Source: Pseudomonas syringae | Lineage (GTDB): Bacteria > Pseudomonadota > Gammaproteobacteria > Pseudomonadales > Pseudomonadaceae | Length of the DNA stretch: 64,000 nucleotides | Reading direction: 5' to 3' | Assembly (NCBI RefSeq): GCF_000737245.1 | Contig: NZ_JPQU01000015.1 | Location: 62,001 to 126,000 of the forward strand | Shown here: piece after piece, positions 52,755 to 61,502 of the stretch | Layout: every line of letters starts with the position of its first letter | Numbering within the stretch: the stretch's first letter is position 1 | Made by a program: the position numbers and the translations under genes | Notes under the pieces: model-generated | The model's database searches: none | Told to the model about the DNA's origin: nothing | The model's input: the letters and a program-made list of their open reading frames with translations, nothing else

Positions 52755-54076
52755 TACTGACGAAGCCCGAAAAAGGTTTCCATGCAGCGCACAATGTGTT
52801 CCAGATGCTCTTCGCCCAGGCCCGGCCAGACGCCCACCCAGAAGGTGTCATTCATGATTTTATCGGTGACAGTAAGGTCACCGGATACGCGGTAATTACG
52901 GTTCAGCATGTAGGGCTGACGGGTAAGGTTCCCGGCGAACAACAAGCGTGTGCCGACCGCTTGACTGTCCAGGTAACGCACCAGGTCAAGCCGATTGATG
53001 CCACAGCCATCGCGCAGTGTCAGCGGAAACCCAAACCAGGACGGATCGCTGTTAGGGGTGGCTTCAGGAAGGATCAGGAAATCGGTGCAACTTGCCAGAC
53101 GTTCGGTAAGCCAGTTGAAGTTGCGACGGCGGGCTGCAATGAAATCATCCAGACGATCCATTTGCGCCAAGGCGCAGGCAGCCTGCATGTCAGTAATTTT
53201 CAGGTTATAGCCCAAGTGCGAATAGGTGTACTTGTGGTCATAGCCTTCCGGCAAAGTGCCCAGCTTCTGACAGAAACGCTGCTTGCAGGTGTTATCCTGA
53301 CCTGGCTCGCAGTAGCAATCGCGCCCCCAGTCACGGAATGATTCCATGATGCGCTTGAGCAACGGATTATTAGTAAACACCGCGCCGCCCTCACCCATGG
53401 TGATGTGGTGCGCCGGGTAGAAGCTCAAGGTGCCGATATCACCGAAGGTGCCAACCATTTTGCCGTCGTAGGTGGCGCCCAGCGCGTCGCAGCAGTCTTC
53501 GATCAACCACAGGTTGTGCTTGTCGCACAGGGCACGGATCACTCCCAGGTCGTAGGGATTGCCCAAGGTGTGAGCGAGCATGATGGCCTTGGTTTTCGGA
53601 CCGATCGCAGCCTCGACCTTGCTCGGATCGATGTTGTAAGTCACCAGATCCACATCAACAAAAACCGGTACAGCACCGAACTGCAGGATTGGGTTTACGG
53701 TAGTCGGGAAACCCGCAGCCACCCCGATCACTTCATCCCCGGGCTTGATCGCTCTATCACCCAAACGCGGGGAGGTCAAAGCAGAGAATGCCACCAGATT
53801 GGCGGACGAACCGGAGTTGGTAGTCAGCACGGCACGCCGGCCCAGGTACTTGGCCAGACGCCGTTCAAAAGCTTCGTTAAAACGCCCGGTCGTCAACCAG
53901 CCATCCAGCACCGCCTCGGTCATGGATTGCAGTTCGCCCGCACCGATCACCTTGCCAGACGGCGGTACGACGCTCTGACCTGCCACGAAAAGTTTCGGCG
54001 CGTATTGCAGCTCGGCATAACGGCCAACCAGCTCGACAATTTGTTGGCGCAACTGCTCCGGGGTACTTTCACTCAT
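52754..54076 (-). CDS. rfbH: CDP-4-keto-6-deoxy-D-glucose 3-dehydrase (E1)
   Basis: A 440-residue PMP- and [2Fe-2S]-dependent dehydrase of the DegT fold. In [16 protein letters not shown] the usual PLP lysine is replaced by His, the hallmark of E1/ColD-type dehydrases. The iron-sulphur pattern C-x-C-x7-C is seen in [12 protein letters not shown]. It removes the 3-hydroxyl of CDP-4-keto-6-deoxyglucose, giving a 3,6-dideoxyhexulose. A matching ferredoxin-type reductase (E3, ascD/rfbI) is absent from the window, so electrons must come from elsewhere. ATG 54076 has AAGG 8 bases upstream and overlaps rfbG by 8 bases. Length matches E1 (437). Confidence 0.93.
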   Translation of the reverse strand: MSESTPEQLRQQIVELVGRYAELQYAPKLFVAGQSVVPPSGKVIGAGELQSMTEAVLDGWLTTGRFNEAFERRLAKYLGRRAVLTTNSGSSANLVAFSALTSPRLGDRAIKPGDEVIGVAAGFPTTVNPILQFGAVPVFVDVDLVTYNIDPSKVEAAIGPKTKAIMLAHTLGNPYDLGVIRALCDKHNLWLIEDCCDALGATYDGKMVGTFGDIGTLSFYPAHHITMGEGGAVFTNNPLLKRIMESFRDWGRDCYCEPGQDNTCKQRFCQKLGTLPEGYDHKYTYSHLGYNLKITDMQAACALAQMDRLDDFIAARRRNFNWLTERLASCTDFLILPEATPNSDPSWFGFPLTLRDGCGINRLDLVRYLDSQAVGTRLLFAGNLTRQPYMLNRNYRVSGDLTVTDKIMNDTFWVGVWPGLGEEHLEHIVRCMETFFGLRQ

Positions 54077-55142
54077 GGGTATCGCCTTGGTAGTCCGCAA
54101 TCTGCGCGCGGGTAAAGGTGTGCATGTCGTGCCCCTGCTGCCAGGCGAGATGCCAGCTCAAGGTACGTTCAAGCGTGGTTTCGAATGACCAGCACGGAGC
54201 CCAGCCCAATAGTTGTCGCGCCTTGCTGGAGTCCAGTGCCAGCAGGCAAGCCTCATGCGGCTGAACCTGGGCATCCACCGACCAGCGAACAGGCTTTGGC
54301 CACATCTGGGCCAAGGTGCGAACCAGCTTTTCCACGGTGGCAACATTGCCGCTCTCGGGGCCGAAGTTCCATGCACCGGCATATTTCTCGGCATCCTCGA
54401 CCAACGACTGCGCCAGTAGCAGATAGCCCATCAAAGGCTCGAGTGCGTGCTGCCACGGACGGGTTGCGTGAGGATAGCGAAGGGTGACTTCTTCGTTGTT
54501 CTGCCAGGCACGGAAAATATCCGGCACCAGCCGGTCCGGCGACCAATCGCCACCGCCGATCACGTTGCCCGCGCGCGCAGTGGCCAGAGCAACGCCAGAG
54601 TCTTGCAGGAAGGAACTGCGGTAGGACGAACACAAAAGCTCCACACACGCCTTGCTATTGCTGTAGGGATCAAAGCCGCCGAGCGTGTCTTGTTCCCGGT
54701 AGGGTGAAAGCCATTCGCGGTTTTCGTAGCACTTATCCGTAGTCACCACCACGACTGCGCGAACACTGGCGCACTGGCGCACGGCTTCCAGAACATTCAC
54801 AGTGCCCATCACATTGATGGCATAGGTTTCAGCCGGCGCGCGGTAAGACTCACGAACCAGTGGCTGCGCCGCCAGGTGAAAAACGATCTCTGGCGCAAAC
54901 GCTCGCATTGAAGCTGCGATGGCCTGAGCATCACGAATATCACCCAGATCACTGGCAATCACGCCTTCCACACCCGCTACTTGCCACAACGCAGGCGTGG
55001 TAGCGGCCGGCAGTGCGAAGCCCTGAACTTCGGCACCCAACTGGCGCAACCACAGTGCCAGCCAGCCCCCCTTGAAACCAGTATGGCCGGTTAGTAGTAC
55101 TTTTTTGCCTGCCCAGAATACGTTCAATGCCAGAGTTTCCAC
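54069..55142 (-). CDS. rfbG: CDP-glucose 4,6-dehydratase
   Basis: A 357-residue SDR dehydratase. It has [14 protein letters not shown] (NAD site), [10 protein letters not shown], and YSNSKACVE with the catalytic Tyr-x-x-x-Lys. This combination is diagnostic of RfbG/AscB. It converts CDP-glucose to CDP-4-keto-6-deoxyglucose. It overlaps rfbF by 19 bases and rfbH by 8, so translation is coupled. Confidence 0.95.
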   Translation of the reverse strand: METLALNVFWAGKKVLLTGHTGFKGGWLALWLRQLGAEVQGFALPAATTPALWQVAGVEGVIASDLGDIRDAQAIAASMRAFAPEIVFHLAAQPLVRESYRAPAETYAINVMGTVNVLEAVRQCASVRAVVVVTTDKCYENREWLSPYREQDTLGGFDPYSNSKACVELLCSSYRSSFLQDSGVALATARAGNVIGGGDWSPDRLVPDIFRAWQNNEEVTLRYPHATRPWQHALEPLMGYLLLAQSLVEDAEKYAGAWNFGPESGNVATVEKLVRTLAQMWPKPVRWSVDAQVQPHEACLLALDSSKARQLLGWAPCWSFETTLERTLSWHLAWQQGHDMHTFTRAQIADYQGDTHE

Positions 55143-55894
55143 TGCGCCGTTCCGCTGGCCCAGCGCTCTTCGAGCATGACTCGATCGCGCAAGGTGTCCA
55201 TGGGCTGCCAGAATCCGCGATGCAGAAAACTCATCAACTCACCTTCGGCGGCCAGATTACGCATCGGCTCGAACTCCCAAGTCACGCTGTCATCGGCAAT
55301 GCCGTCGATGACCGAAGGCTCAAGCACGAAGAAGCCACCGTTGATCCAGCCGCCATCGCCCTGGGGTTTCTCCTGAAAACCTTTGACGCAACTACCTTCG
55401 AGATCCATCGCGCCAAAACGACCTGGAGGCTGGACTGTCGTAACCGTCGCCTTCTTACCGTGTTCACGATGGAATTTAATCAGTTCAGGAATATCTACGT
55501 CCGATACGCCATCGCCGTAGGTGAAGCAAAAAGTCTCATCACCCAGATACTCGCGCACTCTGCGCAAACGTCCGCCGGTACCACTACTCTCGCCGGTATC
55601 AACCAGCGTGACGCGCCACGGTTCCGCGTTGCGGTGATGAATGTGCATTTTGTTTTCGGCCATGTCGAAGGTCACATCGGACATGTGCAGGAAATAGTTG
55701 GCGAAATACTCCTTGATTACGTAGCCCTTGTAGCCAAGGCAAATCACGAAATCGTTGATGCCGTAATGAGAATAGATTTTCATGATGTGCCAGATGATTG
55801 GCTTACCACCAATCTCGATCATCGGTTTGGGTTTAAGGTGCGATTCCTCACTGATCCGAGTGCCCAACCCCCCCGCCAGAATTACTGCCTTCAT
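55124..55894 (-). CDS. rfbF: Glucose-1-phosphate cytidylyltransferase
   Basis: A 256-residue nucleotidyltransferase that makes CDP-glucose. The N-terminus has [29 protein letters not shown], and [13 protein letters not shown] is the metal site; both are typical of RfbF/AscA. It is the first gene of the 12-gene operon ending at 39190. The promoter must lie in 55895-56180. Confidence 0.95.
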   Translation of the reverse strand: MKAVILAGGLGTRISEESHLKPKPMIEIGGKPIIWHIMKIYSHYGINDFVICLGYKGYVIKEYFANYFLHMSDVTFDMAENKMHIHHRNAEPWRVTLVDTGESSGTGGRLRRVREYLGDETFCFTYGDGVSDVDIPELIKFHREHGKKATVTTVQPPGRFGAMDLEGSCVKGFQEKPQGDGGWINGGFFVLEPSVIDGIADDSVTWEFEPMRNLAAEGELMSFLHRGFWQPMDTLRDRVMLEERWASGTAQWKLWH

Positions 55895-56043
55895 GCTCTT
55901 CTCTCAGAAAGTCCGAACCGCCCGCACACCACCGAATGACTGCCAGCAGAACGCCAATAAATCGACGGTTCGTGAATGCCAGTTCCATTACAGATGGTTA
56001 AAAGCAATATCCATACCATTACAAAACGCCTGTAAAATCGCCC

Positions 56044-56093
56044 CTCACAACATGTGAGAGCCGGTCTAACAGAACACAAGAATCCATATGGAT
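56044..56093. promoter_or_regulatory. Two dyads upstream of the sugar operon
   Basis: CTCACA-ACA-TGTGAG (56044-56058) and ATCCATATGGAT (56082-56093) lie 150-200 bases before rfbF. A -35-like TTTACA on the minus strand lies just downstream (about 56030), with only a poor -10. These are possible operator sites. The 342-base gap 55895-56236 holds no gene. Confidence 0.35.
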
Positions 56094-56181
56094 CAGCCCG
56101 CTACGCAGGGCTGGCCGTCGCCAGCTCGACAGCAGTCAGTTGTGGCGGCCTATCAAAACGCCTTGGGCAAATCGCGCCCAT

Positions 56182-56213
56182 AAAAAAAGGAAGAGCCGCT
56201 GGCTTTTCCTTTT
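56182..56213 (-). terminator. Terminator after the histidine kinase
   Basis: Minus-strand GGAAAAGCC-AGC-GGCTCTTCC with one mismatch, followed by seven Ts, 24 bases past the kinase stop. It insulates the sugar operon. Confidence 0.8.
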
Positions 56214-56236
56214 CTTGAATGGCGCCTAGCCGACAA

Positions 56237-56929
56237 TCAGGGCAGATATAGACTGAACATCCCACCGCCCAGCCGGCCACCATTGGCCAGCTCGATCCGC
56301 CCGCAAACGCCATTGCGCTGATGCCGTCCGGCAATCTGCGCGGCGAAGTACAGGCCCAGGCCGGTGCTGCCGCTCACCGGATTGATGCCCTGCACATAGT
56401 CGGACTGAAACTCGATCATGTTCGGGGGGTAGCCGGGGCCGTCATCGTTGATCACGATGACCACCTGCCCTTCTTCCTCACGGACGGTGATCAGGATCGA
56501 ATGACGGGCGAAGCGGATGGCGTTGATGATGATGTTGGCGACGACTGAGCCGATCAATTCGCGATCAAAGAAACCCAACGGGCACAGACTGTCCACTTCA
56601 AAGGTAGCAACCAGGCCGCGACTGCTCAGGACTTCTTCATGCCAGGCCAGCTGCGCCTCGATGAAGTCGTCCAGTTCATGGTACTCAGGCCGAAGCGGAA
56701 GCTGATTGACCTCCAGCTTATAGAGGCCGAGCAGTTGGACCATCATGCCGTTGAGGCTGGCGAATTCGTAGTCGATAACGCCGCGCTCGGGGGTGTTTTT
56801 CTGCTCCTCGCTCAAGCGGCCTTGCCATTCCCCGTGAGCCTGCATCAGTGACGCCAACGAATTCTTCATGTCATGCACGGTTGAGGCAATCACCATGGAG
56901 AAGTCCAGACCCGCATCCTTTTCGCTCAT
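56237..56929 (-). CDS. Soluble sensor histidine kinase
   Basis: A 230-residue cytoplasmic kinase. The H-box STVHDMKNSLASL (His about 19) is followed by an ATPase domain (about 105-228) with NIIINAIRFA (N-box), DDGPGYPP and GSTGLGLYFA (G-boxes). There is no sensor or membrane domain. It overlaps the REC-TPR gene by 4 bases (ATGA), so the two are surely partners. A short insertion, GRHQRNGVCGR, follows the G2 box. The signal sensed is unknown. Confidence 0.88.
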   Translation of the reverse strand: MSEKDAGLDFSMVIASTVHDMKNSLASLMQAHGEWQGRLSEEQKNTPERGVIDYEFASLNGMMVQLLGLYKLEVNQLPLRPEYHELDDFIEAQLAWHEEVLSSRGLVATFEVDSLCPLGFFDRELIGSVVANIIINAIRFARHSILITVREEEGQVVIVINDDGPGYPPNMIEFQSDYVQGINPVSGSTGLGLYFAAQIAGRHQRNGVCGRIELANGGRLGGGMFSLYLP

Positions 56930-58530
56930 GCACCAAACGCCTTGCTCTGTAATTTCTGGAATCGCTCGAAGCGCGGATCGTCACTCGGCATCTTGCCGAT
57001 CATTTTCAGACAGGCCCGGCACTCCTCAAGCTTCGCCGCATCCGGTGTCGTCGCCATTGAATGCAGCAAGGCCTGTGCCAGGTTCAGCGCGATACTGATG
57101 TTCTTCGCTTGCAGCCCGAGTGCTTTGCGGAAAAGGTCCTGAGCCTCGGCCAGATTACCGCCCTTGTAGCTGCGCACACCTTGAATGTTGAGATCGATCG
57201 CCACTTTGTTGGCGCCCAGGATCGACGGATCATCGGTCTGTTTGGCGATTCCTTGCATGACTACCGGATCATCACCGTAAATCTCGGCACAGGTTTTCAG
57301 CACGCCAGCTCCGGCGTCCGCGTGGCCAAGTTTTTCCAACTGGGCCGCCACTGCCAGTGCTGCATTGGCGCCGAGGAACTGATCCATGTCTTGTAGGCGA
57401 CCCATTGCGTCCGCAGTAAGCTTCGCTGCCATCTCGGGATCAGAGTGCTGCACGCTGGCAGCCTTCATCAGCCGCGCCCGGACTTGCACGCCTTGGTCAT
57501 CGCCGTTGTCTTTTGAGACTTCACCCAGCGTCTGATTGATCTCGACTCGGGTTCTGGCGTCGAGCCCCTGATCACCACCGCGTGAAATGAGCGCCTGAGC
57601 GAAGCCGAGATTGGTTTCCGGATTCTTGAAACGCGAGAACTGCCCTTGGGAAACTGCCTGACGATAGGCCCGAGAGGCGCCGTCAAAATCCTGATTATCC
57701 AGAGCCAGCTTGCCCAGCAGCGTTTGCCGACGCACCGCCAGCGGAGAGATCCGCACGGCTTCTTCCAGCACTTTCTGCGCGCGCACGGTGTCGCCCCGGG
57801 CAACCAACGCCTCGGCCAGGCCATCGTAGAGAATCGGCATTGCGGGGAACGCTTTGACGGCGGCTTCAAAAACCGTCTGCGCCTCGGCCGCCTTGTTGCG
57901 CTTGAGCAGCAAATTGCCGAGTGCAGCGAAGGCCCAAGGGGCCGGCCGGTCAGCGAGGATGGATTTGAGGAAAGCCTCCAGCGGCTCATATTGTTTCAAG
58001 TCGCGCAGCGCATCGGCCTTGTAACGCAGGCACAAGGGCGCATAACGCGGATCCTTATTGGTCAATGCAACACAGGCAGCCAGCACCTCCGAAGGCTTGC
58101 CGCGATCCAGCGCCTGCAAAATAGGCTTGAGCATGGTCTTGCGCTGCACCAGCTTCTCGAGCCGCTGAGCCAGACCGGCGCGGTTGAACGGCTTAGTCAG
58201 ATAAGCATCAGGCTCCCATTCCAATGCGCTCATCACCATGGCCTGACTGTTCTCGGCCGTGACCATGATGAACACCGATTCATAGCTCAACAGCCGGTCG
58301 ACCATCAGGTCTTCAAGCACATGCTGGCCGTTCTTCTTGCCGTCACCCAGATTGAAATCATGCAGAACAAAATCGTAACGCTTCTGCGCGCACATCTTCA
58401 GCGCCTGCTCGCCGGTGTCAGCCGTATCAACCTCCTTCACCCCCAGCTCGCGCAGCATGGAGCGCACCGAACTGCGGAAGTCGGAGAAGTCATCGACGAT
58501 AAGAAACTTTTTTTGGTTGTACGCCAGCAT
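56926..58530 (-). CDS. Response regulator with TPR output
   Basis: A 534-residue protein. The N-terminal receiver (about 1-130) has FLIVDDFSDFRSSVRSML and the acceptor Asp in VLHDFNLGDG, then MVTAE and TKPF. The rest (about 140-530) consists of TPR-type helical pairs, for instance APWAFAALGNLLLKRNKAAEAQTVFEAA-like units, and carries no DNA-binding or enzymatic domain. It probably signals by protein binding. ATG 58530 has GGA about 7 bases upstream and begins the receiver; the longer frame to 58632 adds an unlikely hydrophobic stretch. The gap 58531-58963 (433 bases) shows no gene or clear promoter. Confidence 0.88.
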   Translation of the reverse strand: MLAYNQKKFLIVDDFSDFRSSVRSMLRELGVKEVDTADTGEQALKMCAQKRYDFVLHDFNLGDGKKNGQHVLEDLMVDRLLSYESVFIMVTAENSQAMVMSALEWEPDAYLTKPFNRAGLAQRLEKLVQRKTMLKPILQALDRGKPSEVLAACVALTNKDPRYAPLCLRYKADALRDLKQYEPLEAFLKSILADRPAPWAFAALGNLLLKRNKAAEAQTVFEAAVKAFPAMPILYDGLAEALVARGDTVRAQKVLEEAVRISPLAVRRQTLLGKLALDNQDFDGASRAYRQAVSQGQFSRFKNPETNLGFAQALISRGGDQGLDARTRVEINQTLGEVSKDNGDDQGVQVRARLMKAASVQHSDPEMAAKLTADAMGRLQDMDQFLGANAALAVAAQLEKLGHADAGAGVLKTCAEIYGDDPVVMQGIAKQTDDPSILGANKVAIDLNIQGVRSYKGGNLAEAQDLFRKALGLQAKNISIALNLAQALLHSMATTPDAAKLEECRACLKMIGKMPSDDPRFERFQKLQSKAFGA

Positions 58531-58963
58531 CAGGGGTCCAATAAGGAAGAAAGAGATAAGCCCAAGGGCAAGCAGATAGACGGGTCCAGCTTCGCCGTCC
58601 GTTGATGGCGTGGCAAAACCAGAAGATAGCACTACGCTATCATGCAGATTTTACAACAAAGGCCCAATCCTTGGCTCTGACCGGCACGGCGGCCGCTCCA
58701 ACAACGACTCACACGCTCCGCAATACAGGTAGGTTATCGGCGTGACGTCATTTTTCTGGAGTCGGAATAATGACGAGGGTTGGAGAATGCTTGATCGCCA
58801 GGGATGGCTGTATAGCGCTATCGCGCAGCAAACACTTATCCACAGTTGAGCCCAGCCTGGGGCTGGGAAAAAGACACCTGAAAAAAACTGCTGGAGGCCT
58901 GTCCCCTTTTTCCGTCTCACCGGTCATTGCAGGTATGTGAACAAACTATGAGACCTTACCTCT

Positions 58964-61366
58964 ATGCCTCCAGCCTCGCCTTATCATCTGCGCCCCCTGC
59001 TCCGCTTCAGCCTTTTGCTGACCCTGAGCACCAGCCCGCTGTTCATCTCCCCCTCTTGGGCCGAGAGCACCGACCGACGCAACTATGAAGTACCCGCTGG
59101 CGGCCTGGGTGCGGCGTTGACGCGGTTTGCCGGGTTGGCTGGCGTCAACTTGTCGTTGGATCCGGCACTGGTGAGCGGTCGTAACAGCGCGGGGCTGTCC
59201 GGAGATTTCGCTGTTGAAGAAGGTTTCTCACGCTTACTGCAAGGCTCGGGTCTACAACTGGTGTCTGTGGCGGACCACGCCTATACCCTGGTCCCCGCCC
59301 CTGAAGGCAGCAGCCTGCAATTGGCACCCACCTCGATTCTTGGCGCCAGCGGCACCACCGACGGTCAGGCGTATGCCGGTGGTCAGGTCTCACGCCGAGG
59401 CTCGCAAGGCCTGCTTGGCTCGCGGGATTTCATGGACACGCCATTCAGCATGACCACTTATACCAGCCAGACGGTGAAGGACCAGCAGGCCCGAACCCTG
59501 AGCGACCTCATCGCCAGCGACCCTTCAGTGCGCGCCACCAACCCGGCGGGCGGACGTTTTGAGCAGTTCACCATCCGAGGGCTGAGCCTGTTCAACAGTG
59601 ATGTTTCCTATAACGGTCTTTACGGCATTCTGCCGACCTATACGATTGACATGGAAATGGCCGACCGTGTGGACATCCTTAAAGGCCCGAGCCAGTTGGT
59701 CAACGGTATCTCGCCACGGGGCAGTGTCGGCGGCGGCATTAATGTGGTGCCAAAACGGGCGACCGACAAGGACATCACCGAGTTCACCGGCAGCTACGCG
59801 TCCAACAATCAGCTGGGTACCGCGGTGGATGTCGGCCGCAGGTTTGGCGACGAGGGCAAGTTCGGGGTGCGCTTCAACGGCGTGAAACAATCAGGCGATA
59901 CCGAATGGGATCACCAGAGCGTCGACCGCGAAATGGCGGTGCTGGGCCTCGACTTCCGTGGTGAACGCCTGCGACTCTCGACCGATATTGGACACACCGA
60001 ACGCAACACCGACGCACCGCAGGAACGTGTTCAGATCGGCGCCAATGCAAAGGTGCCCAGCGCCAATGATGTGCACCGCAACTATGCGCAAACCTGGAGC
60101 AAGGCACGTACCGAGGACACCTTTGGCGCCGTGAACGCCGAGTACGACGTCAACGATTCGGTGATGTTGTACGGCGGTGTGGGCGCTCGTAAAAGTAACC
60201 ATGACTTCCTGCGCCATGGGGTGCCTATCACCAACAACGCGGGTGATTTCAGTGTCCAGCCGCGAGACTTCACCCGCGACGAAAATGTGCGCACCGGAAC
60301 CGCCGGGGTTCGCAACTGGTTCCACACGGGCCCGGTAAGCCATGAGATCAATCTGGCTGCCAGCTACTTCTATATGGACTTCGAGAACGGCGGCGCTCGC
60401 TATGCGGCCTCGCCCAGCAACCTGTACAACCCAGTCACATCGCCCACCCCCGCCAACCCCACCCGCCAGGACCCCAAGGTCTACACCGAAAACCGCTTCA
60501 GTGGCGTGGCGTTGTCCGACACACTTGGCTTCTTCGACGATCGCTTGTTGCTAACCCTCGGTGCACGCTGGCAGCGGGTCAAGGTCGATGACTGGTCAGA
60601 CGGCGTCAAAGGCGACACGGCCTACGATGAGGAAAAAGTCTCGCCGTCAGGCGGCATCCTGTACAAGGTGACCGACCAATTGTCGGTGTATGCCAACTAC
60701 ATGGAAGGCCTGAGCCAGGGCAAGATCGCGCCGTCCACCTCAGTAAACGAGGATGAGATTTTTCCGCCGTTCATCAGCCGCCAGGTCGAGGTCGGGAGCA
60801 AATATGACTTGGGCTCATTCGCCCTCACGGCCAGTGTGTTCCGTATCAAGCAACCGGCCTACGAGACCAACGCCACAACCCGAGTCTTCGGCCCGAACGG
60901 CAAGCGCGAGAACAACGGCGTGGAGCTCATCATGTTCGGTGAACCGCTAAAAGGCGTGCGCCTGCTTGGAGGCGTGATGTACATCGATAGCGAATTGACC
61001 GATACCGTCAACGGCACCTTCGACGGCAAACGGGCGCCCGCTACCCCGGAATACAACGTCAATCTGGGTGCCGAATGGGACATCCCCAACGTTCAAGGGT
61101 TGACCCTGACCGGCCGTGGCATCTATTCCAGTTCGCAGTATCTGGACCAGGCCAACAGCAAGGAAATCGACTCATGGGAGCGTCTCGATGTGGGCGCGCG
61201 CTACGCCTTCAAAGTCGACGGCAAGGCTGTAACCCTGCGTGCCAATGTCGAAAACGTGCTGGATAAACACTACTGGAGTTCCGCTGGCGCCTCGGATGAC
61301 AGCGAGCCTGGCTTGACGCTCTCAACCCCGAGAACCTATCTGGTCTCGGCAACCATCGGCTTCTGA
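58964..61366 (+). CDS. TonB-dependent siderophore receptor with STN signalling domain
   Basis: An 800-residue outer-membrane receptor. Signal peptide (about 1-33, cut after SWA), secretin/TonB N-terminal STN domain (about 40-95, YEVPAGGLGAALTRFAGLAGVNLSLD), plug (about 125-250, FTIRGL, DILKGPSQLVNG) and 22-strand barrel ending in SATIGF with terminal Phe. The STN domain normally contacts an anti-sigma factor (FpvR-like), but no sigma/anti-sigma pair lies nearby. Ligand unknown, most likely a ferric siderophore. No good ribosome site or Fur box is seen upstream. Confidence 0.93.
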   Translation: MPPASPYHLRPLLRFSLLLTLSTSPLFISPSWAESTDRRNYEVPAGGLGAALTRFAGLAGVNLSLDPALVSGRNSAGLSGDFAVEEGFSRLLQGSGLQLVSVADHAYTLVPAPEGSSLQLAPTSILGASGTTDGQAYAGGQVSRRGSQGLLGSRDFMDTPFSMTTYTSQTVKDQQARTLSDLIASDPSVRATNPAGGRFEQFTIRGLSLFNSDVSYNGLYGILPTYTIDMEMADRVDILKGPSQLVNGISPRGSVGGGINVVPKRATDKDITEFTGSYASNNQLGTAVDVGRRFGDEGKFGVRFNGVKQSGDTEWDHQSVDREMAVLGLDFRGERLRLSTDIGHTERNTDAPQERVQIGANAKVPSANDVHRNYAQTWSKARTEDTFGAVNAEYDVNDSVMLYGGVGARKSNHDFLRHGVPITNNAGDFSVQPRDFTRDENVRTGTAGVRNWFHTGPVSHEINLAASYFYMDFENGGARYAASPSNLYNPVTSPTPANPTRQDPKVYTENRFSGVALSDTLGFFDDRLLLTLGARWQRVKVDDWSDGVKGDTAYDEEKVSPSGGILYKVTDQLSVYANYMEGLSQGKIAPSTSVNEDEIFPPFISRQVEVGSKYDLGSFALTASVFRIKQPAYETNATTRVFGPNGKRENNGVELIMFGEPLKGVRLLGGVMYIDSELTDTVNGTFDGKRAPATPEYNVNLGAEWDIPNVQGLTLTGRGIYSSSQYLDQANSKEIDSWERLDVGARYAFKVDGKAVTLRANVENVLDKHYWSSAGASDDSEPGLTLSTPRTYLVSATIGF

Positions 61367-61470
61367 GTTGATCTGATCATCCTGCGCGCCGGAACGGGCG
61401 CATACGCTGACCCGTCCATGTCCGCGCAGTGCCCGGCACCGCAACTGATGAAGGATCAGCGAGAACAACC

Positions 61471-61491
61471 AGCGCCCGAGTCCCGGGCGCT
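61471..61491. terminator. Shared hairpin between convergent receptor genes
   Basis: AGCGCCCG-AGTCC-CGGGCGCT lies between the two converging stops. It lacks a T run, so termination strength is doubtful. Confidence 0.5.
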
Positions 61492-61502
61492 GGGCTCAAC
61501 CA

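Noticed and set aside
58651..58920. 89-codon minus-strand frame between the REC-TPR gene and the first receptor
   Set aside because: No ribosome site, no domain and odd Cys/Trp-rich composition; it is treated as non-coding.
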